Made by a program: the position numbers and the translations under genes | NCBI GenBank assembly: GCA_030043595.1 | Contig: JASHXJ010000077.1 | Coordinates: 1-10,298, forward strand | Reading direction: 5' to 3' | DNA: 10,298 nt | From: Trebonia sp. | Lineage (GTDB): Bacteria; Actinomycetota; Actinomycetes; Streptosporangiales; Streptosporangiaceae | In this document: positions 1 to 6,280 of the stretch, piece by piece | Position numbering within the stretch: the stretch's first letter is position 1 | Layout: each line of letters begins with the position of its first letter | The notes under the pieces: generated by a model | Told to the model about the DNA's origin: nothing | What the model saw: the letters and a program-made list of their open reading frames with translations, nothing else | Database searches by the model: none

Positions 1-2537
1 CGCGGCCGGTCCAGCGGCAGCGCGATCTCCTCCGGCAGCCCCGCCAGCGCCTCGCGCCAGAAGTCCACCTGCCGCGACCCCAGGCTGTCCGGGTCGTCCT
101 CGTCGCCGAGCAGCTCCCGCTGCCACAGCGCGTAATCGGCGTACTGCACCGGCAGCGCGGCCCACTGCGGAGCACAGTCGGCAGCCCGCGCCGCATACGC
201 GGCACTCAGATCCCGGCTCAGCGGGCCCAGCGACCACCCGTCCGCGGCAATATGGTGGACCACCAGGACGAAGACGCACTCCGACTCACCCGACACTAAC
301 AGCCACGCCCGCACCGGAAGCTCGACAGACACGTCGAACCCAGCAGACACCGCCCCCGCAATTCCCGCGGCCAGCTCCTCCTCACCGGTCACCGGGACCA
401 CCGTCAGCGGCGGAATTGCATCCGCAGCGCTGATCACCCGCTGGAATGCAACGCCCTCCCGCTCGGGAAACACCGTGCGCAGCGATTCGTGCCGGGCGAC
501 GACGTCGCCGAGCGCTGCCAGCAGAGCGGCCTGATCCAGCCGGCCGGTGATGCGCACTGCCACCGGGATGTTGTAGGCCGACGACGCGCCCTCGAGCCGG
601 TTCAGGAACCACAGCCGCTGCTGCGCGAACGACAACGGCACCACACCCGGGCGCGGCCGCGCGACCAGCCCCAGGCGCAGCCCCTCCGCCTCGGAATCCG
701 TAGTCAAGGCTGCCACCAGTGCGGCCACCGTCGGTGACTCAAACAGAGTCCTGACCGAGACCTCTACCCCCAGCCCGGCGCGCGCCCGCGTGATCACCTG
801 CGCGGCAAGCAGCGAGTGGCCGCCCAGGTCGAAGAAGTTGTCGTCGATGCCCACCTGGTCCAGGCCCAGGACGTCGGCCCAGATGCGGGCCAGCAGCGAC
901 TCGGCTTCGGTGCGCGGAGCGCGATACGCGGCAAGAGAACCAGACCAGTCAGGCGCGGGAAGAGCGCGACGGTCGAGCTTGCCGTTCACCGTCAGCGGCA
1001 GCGCGCCGAGGACGACGACCGCCGCGGGCACCATGTACTCCGGCAGGGTCCGGGCCACGGCCGCGCGCACCCGCGCCGGGTCAACCGCGGCGCCGCCGGG
1101 TCCGCGTTCGGGCACCACGTAGGCGACCAGGCGCCGGTCGTCCGGACGGTCCTCGCGCACCAGCACCGCCGCCGCGCCGACGCCAGGCACCGCCGCAACA
1201 GCGGACTCCACCTCGCCAAGCTCAATACGGAAGCCACGGATCTTGACCTGGTCGTCTGCCCGTCCAGCGAATTCGAGCCGCCCGTCGGCGGCACGGCGCA
1301 CGAGATCCCCGGTCCGGTACATCCGCTCACCCGGCCCGCCGAACGGGCACGCCACAAACCGCGACGCGGTCAGTCCGGCGCGATCCCAGTAGCCGCGGGC
1401 CAGCCCGGCTCCGGACACGTACAGCTCCCCGGTCGCACCGTCGGGCACGTGCTCCAGACAGTCATCGAGGACGTACAAGCCCAGGTCCGGAAGGCCCACG
1501 CCGATGACGCTGGCAGAGCTGCGGGCTTGCTCCCGGTCGAGCGGCGCATAGGTTACGTGGACGGTCGTCTCGGTGATGCCGTACATGTTGACCAGTCGTG
1601 GCACGTCCTCGGCGTGCCGCTCGTACCAGTCGGCCAGCGCCGCCGGGTTGAGCGCCTCGCCGCCGAACACGACGCAGCGCAGCGCGAGCCGCCGAGCGAG
1701 GCCCGGGAAGCCCCTCTCGGCCTCGGCCAGCTGACGGAACGCAGACGGGGTCTGGTTCAGGACGGTGACACTGGTCTCGGCGAGGAGCCCAAGCAACCGC
1801 TCCGGTGCCCGGCTCGTCGCAAAGGGCACCATGACCAGGCGCCCGCCGTACAGCAGCGCTCCCCAGATCTCCCAGACGGAGAAGTCGAACCCGCAGGAGT
1901 GGAACAGGGTCCAGACATCGTCGGGGCCGAACTGGAACCAGGCAGCGGTGGCATCGAACAGCCGCAGCACATTGTCATGCGTGACGACTACGCCCTTCGG
2001 ACGGCCGGTGGATCCGGAGGTATAAATCACGTAGGCAGGGTTCGCGCCGCGCAGGGGGGCCGTCCGGTCCGCGTCGGCCAGGTCGTCTCCCAGGCACAGG
2101 GCGATCTGCGCGGCCTGGCGCGGTTCGTCGACTACGACCCGCCGCACGGCCGAGGCGTCGGCCTGCGTGCCGGACCCGGCCAGGCGCTGCGCCGTGTCCG
2201 CGTCGGTGACCACGATAGTCGCGGCGGCGTCGGTCAGGACGAACGCGATCCGTTCCACCGGGTACAAGGGCTCGACCGGCACGTAGGCCGCCCCTGCCTT
2301 GAGCACGGCCAGGATGGCGACTACCAGTTCCGCACCGCGCGGCAGCGCGATCGCGATGAAGGACTCGGGGCCGGCTCCATGCGCGGCCAGGTACCGTGCG
2401 AGCCGGTTCGCCCTGGCGTTGAGTTCGGCATAAGAGAGCGCCGTCCCGCCGTCGAGCAGTGCGGTAGCGCCAGGGGTACGCGCGGCCTGTTCCTCGAACC
2501 GGCCGGGCAGCGTCGTCTCTATAGTCGAACCCTGCAT
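1..2537 (-). CDS. Nonribosomal peptide synthetase, N-terminal part: threonine-type starter module A-T followed by C domain (partial, runs off left edge)
   Basis: The 845 visible residues start at ATG 2537, preceded by GAGGGAG about 5 nt upstream, and stay open to the window edge. A domain about 10-525: A3 YTSGSTGRPKG (172-182), A4 FDFSVWE (217-223), A5 NMYGITETT (317-325), A7 YRTGDL (407-412), A8 from GRADDQVKIRG (425), A10 NGKLDRR with K520. Carrier domain: DNFFDLGGHSLL with phosphopantetheine Ser575. C domain: LSFAQQRLWFL (635-645), RHESLRTVF (682-690), HHIAADG (761-767, catalytic H762), YADYALWQ (799-806), then cut off. Aligning A4-A5 by eye on GrsA gives the specificity residues D218 F219 W222 N261 V290 G292 M318 V326 H327 K520, a Thr-type code. 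No C domain precedes the A domain, so this is probably the chain-initiating module, loading L-Thr and passing it to a second module outside the window. The C domain looks like the ordinary L-L class, which is a weak call. The mbtH-like gene lies 93 nt upstream on the same strand. Confidence 0.95.
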   Translation of the reverse strand, partial: MQGSTIETTLPGRFEEQAARTPGATALLDGGTALSYAELNARANRLARYLAAHGAGPESFIAIALPRGAELVVAILAVLKAGAAYVPVEPLYPVERIAFVLTDAAATIVVTDADTAQRLAGSGTQADASAVRRVVVDEPRQAAQIALCLGDDLADADRTAPLRGANPAYVIYTSGSTGRPKGVVVTHDNVLRLFDATAAWFQFGPDDVWTLFHSCGFDFSVWEIWGALLYGGRLVMVPFATSRAPERLLGLLAETSVTVLNQTPSAFRQLAEAERGFPGLARRLALRCVVFGGEALNPAALADWYERHAEDVPRLVNMYGITETTVHVTYAPLDREQARSSASVIGVGLPDLGLYVLDDCLEHVPDGATGELYVSGAGLARGYWDRAGLTASRFVACPFGGPGERMYRTGDLVRRAADGRLEFAGRADDQVKIRGFRIELGEVESAVAAVPGVGAAAVLVREDRPDDRRLVAYVVPERGPGGAAVDPARVRAAVARTLPEYMVPAAVVVLGALPLTVNGKLDRRALPAPDWSGSLAAYRAPRTEAESLLARIWADVLGLDQVGIDDNFFDLGGHSLLAAQVITRARAGLGVEVSVRTLFESPTVAALVAALTTDSEAEGLRLGLVARPRPGVVPLSFAQQRLWFLNRLEGASSAYNIPVAVRITGRLDQAALLAALGDVVARHESLRTVFPEREGVAFQRVISAADAIPPLTVVPVTGEEELAAGIAGAVSAGFDVSVELPVRAWLLVSGESECVFVLVVHHIAADGWSLGPLSRDLSAAYAARAADCAPQWAALPVQYADYALWQRELLGDEDDPDSLGSRQVDFWREALAGLPEEIALPLDRP

Positions 2538-2630
2538 GTCCGCTCCCTCAAGCCGCTGGCCCTCATCCCCCCTCGGTTCGGCCCGTACCGCCGCGCCGCG
2601 CGCCCGGACCGCGCTCCCGTGCCGCCGGAC

Positions 2631-2864
2631 TCAGGCGGACGGGGCGGCTTGGCGGTCGGCCTCCATGGCCTCGACGAGGCTCCGCGGCCGCATGTCCTGC
2701 CAGTTCTCCTCGATGTACGCCAGGCAGTTCTGGCGGCTCTCCTCGCCGTACACGTTGCGCCAGCCGGCGGGCACATCGGCGAACACCGGCCATAGGGAGT
2801 GCTGGCCCTCGTCGTTCACAAGGACGATATACTTAGCGTCTTCATCCTCGAATGGATTCGTCAT
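2631..2864 (-). CDS. MbtH-like protein (NRPS adenylation-domain activator)
   Basis: This 77-residue protein matches the MbtH family along its whole length and is of typical family size. Diagnostic residues are N17-E19 followed by Q21, S23-L24-W25-P26, P32-x-G34-W35, C47-L48-x-Y50-I51, N54-W55 and the terminal D57-x-R59-P60 (NWQDMRP). Family members bind the small subdomain of NRPS A domains and are often needed for their folding or activity. The neighbouring threonine-type A domain is the obvious partner. ATG 2864 is chosen because GAAAGG lies a good distance upstream. The alternative ATG at 2870, two codons earlier, would sit directly against that ribosome-binding site. The reading frame extends upstream to 2936, but that extension shows no family similarity. 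The gene is co-oriented with the NRPS and likely shares its transcript. A dyad operator candidate lies about 115 nt upstream of the start. Confidence 0.95.
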   Translation of the reverse strand: MTNPFEDEDAKYIVLVNDEGQHSLWPVFADVPAGWRNVYGEESRQNCLAYIEENWQDMRPRSLVEAMEADRQAAPSA

Positions 2865-2959
2865 CGCCATCCTTTCGGACTCACTCCGTGCATGCTCCGG
2901 CTGAACATGCCGTTCCGTGAGATATCGGCAGTACAAGACTCCTTGGCTTCCCGTAAGGA

Positions 2960-2999
2960 ATTACAGCCGACCCGCTATGTGACAAATGAGGATGTCACA
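2960..2999 (-). promoter_or_regulatory. Candidate mbtH-NRPS promoter with a perfect inverted-repeat operator
   Basis: A perfect dyad, TGTGACA-N8-TGTCACA, occupies 2978-2999. Reading the minus strand, a -10-like TGTAAT (5 of 6 bases of TATAAT) follows at 2965-2960, so transcription would start near 2953, about 90 nt before mbtH. No good -35 hexamer sits 16-18 nt upstream of it. The dyad occupies that position instead, an arrangement expected for an activator-dependent or tightly repressed promoter. The dyad is certain; the promoter assignment is inferred. Confidence 0.5.
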
Positions 3000-3077
3000 A
3001 CTTGAATCTTGGCGCCGATGCTAGCAAGGCCCGATATAGCGGCCCTCTAATCCAGAACTAGCGCCGCCGCGCCCGGA

Positions 3078-3647
3078 TCAGCGTTCGTACGATCCCGTCA
3101 GGCGCGCCCGGGCCAGTGCGGGGCCGGCCGCGGCCAGCACAGTAGCGGGCCTGGCCTCCCGCAGCGCGGTCCCGCCGAGTTCGGCGGGCAGGTCTGCGGC
3201 CAGGGCGAACAGCTGGAAGACGTAGCGGTGTGCGCCATGCCCCTTGAGCGGCCCGGGCCCGAGATAGCCGGTACCCGCGGTTGACTTCAGAACCTGTACC
3301 GGCCCGCTAGCCCCCGTGGCGGCCAGCTCGCCTGGCGACACACCTGGGCGGGACGGATCGATTACGGCGACACAGTGCACAAAAGGCCGGGACGAGGGCG
3401 AGTCGGCGTCCTCGATCACGAGCAGCAACCGGGCGGTGTCGTCGGGCACCCCGGTCCAGGCCAGGTCGGGAGAGAGGTTGTCGCCGCCGACGCGCCGGCC
3501 CGCGTGCCTGGCCGGGATCGCCTCGCCCTCGCCGAACGCGGTGCTGGTGAGTGCCAGGGTCTGAGGGGCCGCCAGGCCGGGGAGGTTCCAGGCGAGCTGT
3601 GCCTCGCCCGCACGGCGGTTCTTCAGGAGAGTGCCCAGTATCGCCAC
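3078..3647 (-). CDS. YbhB/YbcL-type phosphatidylethanolamine-binding (PEBP) family protein
   Basis: This 189-residue cytosolic-looking protein has no signal peptide or membrane segment. PEBP-family blocks are present in order: NLSPDLAWTGVP (57-68), the ligand-pocket stretch LVIEDADSP (76-84), PFVHCVAVIDP (88-98) and GHGAHRYVFQLFAL (136-149, the GPHRY-type block). Bacterial PEBPs bind small anionic ligands, but their physiological role is mostly unknown, so no reaction can be assigned. The start is GTG 3647, supported by GGAAGGA seven nucleotides upstream. The family usually runs to about 150-180 residues, so this copy is slightly long, with about 30 extra N-terminal residues. It precedes mbtH and the NRPS on the same strand with a 213-nt gap that holds its own promoter-like elements. 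It may therefore be a separate transcription unit, and a role in peptide biosynthesis is only suggested by position. Confidence 0.88.
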   Translation of the reverse strand: MAILGTLLKNRRAGEAQLAWNLPGLAAPQTLALTSTAFGEGEAIPARHAGRRVGGDNLSPDLAWTGVPDDTARLLLVIEDADSPSSRPFVHCVAVIDPSRPGVSPGELAATGASGPVQVLKSTAGTGYLGPGPLKGHGAHRYVFQLFALAADLPAELGGTALREARPATVLAAAGPALARARLTGSYER

Positions 3648-3806
3648 AGGACTGTCCTTCCAGAGATTTCGGTGATAATGCGGGTCCGAATGGATGCCAT
3701 CGAGGGCCGATGAGCGAAGTTGTGCTCAGTGTGTCCCACCCGCGAGCCCGCCGCGCTCACCCGGCGACGAGTTCCCGACGCCGCGACCGCACGGAGGCAG
3801 ACAACC

Positions 3807-3836
3807 ATCTAATTCGTGTCTGATTGGCGCTGTCAA
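3807..3836 (-). promoter_or_regulatory. Candidate sigma70-type promoter for the PEBP gene
   Basis: On the minus strand a perfect -35 hexamer TTGACA (3836-3831) is followed after 18 nt by TTAGAT (3812-3807), a weak -10. Transcription would begin near 3800, leaving a leader of about 150 nt before GTG 3647. The -35 box is strong and the -10 box poor, so the call is tentative. The -35 forms one arm of an inverted repeat whose other arm is the -35 of the divergent promoter. Confidence 0.4.
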
Positions 3837-3873
3837 GACCCAAGCTCTCGGGTACGGGCTCCGGGCGAAACCC

Positions 3874-3903
3874 TTGACGCGCGAGCGACGCAGCGCCTAT
3901 ATT
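3874..3903 (+). promoter_or_regulatory. Candidate sigma70-type promoter for the aminotransferase-methyltransferase operon
   Basis: TTGACG (3874-3879), an 18-nt spacer and TATATT (3898-3903) form the best housekeeping-type promoter in the window. The expected start point is near 3910, giving a leader of about 127 nt before GTG 4037. The -35 box and the bases after it (CTTGACGCGC) form the right arm of an imperfect inverted repeat with GCGCTGTCAAG at 3827-3837. Confidence 0.6.
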
Positions 3904-4036
3904 CCATTTCCAGGATTTGCAATTTGCTATAAGCGCATTCATGCAGGGTTTCGCGCAACACGCGCTGTGCCGGCGCCGGTAGGCCGGTCCGGCCCGAGAT
4001 CCGGTCCTCCCCGTCATCACCCCGGAAGGTCTTCAC

Positions 4037-5167
4037 GTGCCCACGGGAACCTCGATCAGCCATGACATCCTCATGTCGAACGGCCCTGCGGAGCACCAGG
4101 AGCGCGGCATGCTGCGCCTGCACTGCAACGAGAGCCATTACGGCGCGCCCGCAGCGGCTCTCGAAGCCGCCGCCGATGAGCTCGCCCGCTTGTCCTCCAT
4201 CTATCCCGACCACGAGTGCGCGGCGCTGCGCCGACGCCTCGCGGCAGCGCTGGAGGTGAGCCCCGAGGCGATCCTCGTGGCGAACGGCGCCGATGAACTG
4301 ATCCACCTGATCGCGCTGGCCGTGCCGTCCGGCCGGAGCCGGATCATCGCGGTCACCGACCATACCTTCCCCGGCTACGCCGCTGCCGCCGCGGTCGCCG
4401 ACGCCGAGATGCGCGTCGTACCGGTAGCGGGCGACGCGGTCTGTCCCGGTGCCGTGGCCGCCGCCCTGCGCGACGGCGCGGACGTCGCCTTCGTCTGCAA
4501 TCCGCACAATCCCCTCGGCACGATGCTCGACGAGGCGGGCGTCGCCGAGATCCTCGAAGCCGCGGACGCGACCGGCGCCCTGGCCGTCTTCGACGAGGCC
4601 TACATCGAATTTGCCGAGACCGGCCGCGACACCGTTCTGGATGCGATCCGGGCCGGCCGCCGCGCCCTCATCCTGCGTACCTTCTCGAAGGCCTGGGGAC
4701 TGGCCGCGCTGCGGGTCGGCTATGCCGTCGGCGGCACCGAGCCGATTTCACGGCTGCGCGCGGCCCACGGCTCGACCCCGTTCAGCGTCAACCGGATCGC
4801 GCAACGCGCGGCCACCGCGGCCCTCGACGAACTTGACTTCCCCGACAGGGTGCGCAAGCAGACGGCCGCGGCCCGGGATCACCTCTGCCGGCGCCTGGCC
4901 GCCCTCGGGGTCGGATACATACGGTCTGAGGCGAACTTCGTGCTCGTCCGGCCGGCCGGCGGTCCGGATCTGGCCCAGCGCCTCGCGGCCGAGCACGGCA
5001 TCCTCGTACGCGACATGGCGGCGCTCGACCTGCCCGGAAGCCTGCGGGTGACCGTAGGCTCCGAAAGTCAGATGGACGCGTTCTGCGACGCCCTGTCCAT
5101 CCTGCTGTCCGGTGCTCCCGCCGACGGTCCGGCTTCTCCCACAGCTCACGAAAGCGAGAAACGATGA
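4037..5167 (+). CDS. HisC-like PLP-dependent class I/II aminotransferase
   Basis: This 376-residue fold-type I aminotransferase resembles histidinol-phosphate and actinobacterial aromatic aminotransferases in length and motif order. Visible landmarks are LHCNES (28-33, where HisC has its N-terminal substrate segment), YPDHE (56-60), NGADE (83-87), NPHNPLGT (155-162), DEAYIEF (186-192), TFSKAWGLAALRVGY with Schiff-base Lys218 and phosphate-binding Arg226, and SLRVTVG with carboxylate-binding Arg337. It would exchange an amino group between an amino acid and a 2-keto acid. GTG 4037 is chosen because GGAAGG lies 7 nt upstream. The stop overlaps the next start as ATGA, so the methyltransferase is probably translationally coupled. 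That pairing makes supply of a modified amino acid for the peptide more likely than a role in histidine biosynthesis, and no other his genes are present. The exact substrate cannot be read from the sequence; an aromatic keto acid is the best guess. Confidence 0.9.
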   Translation: MPTGTSISHDILMSNGPAEHQERGMLRLHCNESHYGAPAAALEAAADELARLSSIYPDHECAALRRRLAAALEVSPEAILVANGADELIHLIALAVPSGRSRIIAVTDHTFPGYAAAAAVADAEMRVVPVAGDAVCPGAVAAALRDGADVAFVCNPHNPLGTMLDEAGVAEILEAADATGALAVFDEAYIEFAETGRDTVLDAIRAGRRALILRTFSKAWGLAALRVGYAVGGTEPISRLRAAHGSTPFSVNRIAQRAATAALDELDFPDRVRKQTAAARDHLCRRLAALGVGYIRSEANFVLVRPAGGPDLAQRLAAEHGILVRDMAALDLPGSLRVTVGSESQMDAFCDALSILLSGAPADGPASPTAHESEKR

Positions 5168-6174
5168 CCACGGCCGACGCGGACGCCACCAAAGCAATCC
5201 CGACCCCGGCCTCGCTGTTCAACGGATACATCGGAGCCAATGTCCTGCAGGCCCTGCACGACCTCGGCGTTCTGCGGAGGTGGGAGGAGGGTGAGAGCAG
5301 GCTCGGGCTCTTGGCGCCCGGCGCCGATCGGGGCCGGCTGGCCGCCCTGCTCCAGGTGATGGACCGGCTCGGCTTCGCCGAGGTCGACGCTGCGGCGGAT
5401 ACCGCGACCCTCACCCCGGCCGGCCGGGACCTGCTGCGCCAGCAGGGCTTCTTCACCTGGTGCGTAGCCGGGCACGGCGCGGTGTGGCGGGACCTGGCCG
5501 GCCTGACCGAGGGACGACTCGTCTTCGGCCGGGATGTGGTCCGCGACGGTGCCAAGGTGGCACTCGGCTGTGCTGAGGCGGACCGGCTGCTGATGAGCAA
5601 GGTTCAGGACGAAGTCCTGGGCTCGATCGACTTCGCGTGCACTGTCGACATCGGCTGCGGCGGCGGTGACCGCCTGCTGAGGCTGTGCGACGAGGATCCT
5701 GGCCGTCGCGGAATTGGCATTGACATCAGCGAAGACGCGTGCCTGATGGCCGAGGCCCGGGCGCGGGAGTTGGGCCTCGACGACCGCGTCGAGTTCGTCC
5801 GGGCCGACTTCCTGGCACTGCTCGGCTCCGGGCGGACCTTCCCGGAAGCCGACCTGGTCATCAGCATTTTCATGCTGCATGACATGTTCGCCTCCACCCG
5901 CGACCACCCGCAGCTCATCCGCTCGCTGCGCGCGGCCTTCCCGGCGGCCCGCTACTTTCTGCTCGCCGACACCGCGGCGCAGGAGCGCGCTGACCGCGCT
6001 GAGCCGGCCCCCATCTTCTCCCTCGGGTTCGAGCTCGCCCATGCTTTCATGGGCGTGCGGCTCCATGAACGCGCTGCCTACGAGGAGGCATTCGAGGCCG
6101 GCGGCCTGAAGATCGCTCGCCGCGAGCCCTTCGGCGCGCCGTCCACCTGGCTCTACCTGCTCGAAGCGGTCTGA
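5164..6174 (+). CDS. Class I SAM-dependent methyltransferase, MppJ-like (probable 2-keto-acid beta-carbon methyltransferase)
   Basis: The 336-residue protein has a helical/winged-helix N-terminal half (about 15-150) and a Rossmann methyltransferase domain. SAM-site motifs are VDIGCGGGD (161-169), GIGIDIS with acidic D187 and FVRADF with D215. The C-terminal part carries FMLHDM (236-241), LRAAFPAARYFLLADT (255-270) and LGFELAHAFMGVRL (287-300). From memory, these correspond to equivalent blocks in MppJ, the mannopeptimycin phenylpyruvate C-methyltransferase of about 337 residues. MppJ binds iron through two histidines; H239 (with D240) and H293 sit at matching places. The inferred reaction is SAM-dependent methylation at the beta carbon of a 2-keto acid, giving a beta-methyl amino acid after transamination by the overlapping upstream aminotransferase. 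An O-methyltransferase role is possible but less likely given the histidine pair. ATG 5164 overlaps the preceding stop, and the ribosome-binding site (GCGAGAAACG) is weak, which fits translational coupling. Confidence 0.87.
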   Translation: MTTADADATKAIPTPASLFNGYIGANVLQALHDLGVLRRWEEGESRLGLLAPGADRGRLAALLQVMDRLGFAEVDAAADTATLTPAGRDLLRQQGFFTWCVAGHGAVWRDLAGLTEGRLVFGRDVVRDGAKVALGCAEADRLLMSKVQDEVLGSIDFACTVDIGCGGGDRLLRLCDEDPGRRGIGIDISEDACLMAEARARELGLDDRVEFVRADFLALLGSGRTFPEADLVISIFMLHDMFASTRDHPQLIRSLRAAFPAARYFLLADTAAQERADRAEPAPIFSLGFELAHAFMGVRLHERAAYEEAFEAGGLKIARREPFGAPSTWLYLLEAV

Positions 6175-6187
6175 TCCGGCCCCGTAA

Positions 6188-6204
6188 GCCGCGACCTTCG
6201 CGGC
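6188..6204 (+). terminator. Hairpin after the methyltransferase gene (possible terminator)
   Basis: GCCGCG-ACCTT-CGCGGC forms a perfect 6-bp GC stem with a 5-nt loop, 13 nt after the methyltransferase stop codon. There is no T-run, as is common in high-GC actinomycetes. It separates the aminotransferase-methyltransferase pair from the lipoprotein gene. Confidence 0.5.
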
Positions 6205-6280
6205 ATCCGCGGCAGGCAGGTCAATTACCCCGTTGGCAGACGGCGTGGAACCAGGACCGTCGCCGCCGCGTCCAACGAAC

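Larger units (their letters stand above)
3648..4036. other. Divergent intergenic control region between the PEBP gene and the aminotransferase gene
   Basis: This 389-nt gap separates two gene groups reading outward and is locally AT-rich around 3898-3945. It contains two outward-facing promoter candidates, listed separately. It also contains a possible 13-codon leader ORF at 3941-3982 (MQGFAQHALCRRR) without a convincing ribosome-binding site. A GC-rich palindrome, GGCCGG-T-CCGGCC, spans 3982-3994. CCGGTCC occurs as a direct repeat at 3984-3990 and 4001-4007. The ribosome-binding site of the aminotransferase, GGAAGG, is at 4024-4029. I recognise no conserved riboswitch or RNA gene here. Confidence 0.6.

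Noticed and set aside
816..2795. Open frame of 659 codons on the plus strand
   Set aside because: It is antisense to the NRPS and MbtH genes, has no recognisable domain, is rich in Arg, Gly, Gln and His, and reflects GC-rich codon use of the real minus-strand genes.
2978..2999. Reading the mbtH dyad as a CRP/GlxR site
   Set aside because: The half-sites TGTGA and TCACA match, but they are 12 bp apart instead of the required 6, so a CRP-type call is not supported.
3061..3072. GCGC-CGCC-GCGC as a terminator after the PEBP gene
   Set aside because: A 4-bp stem is too short to support a terminator in such GC-rich DNA.
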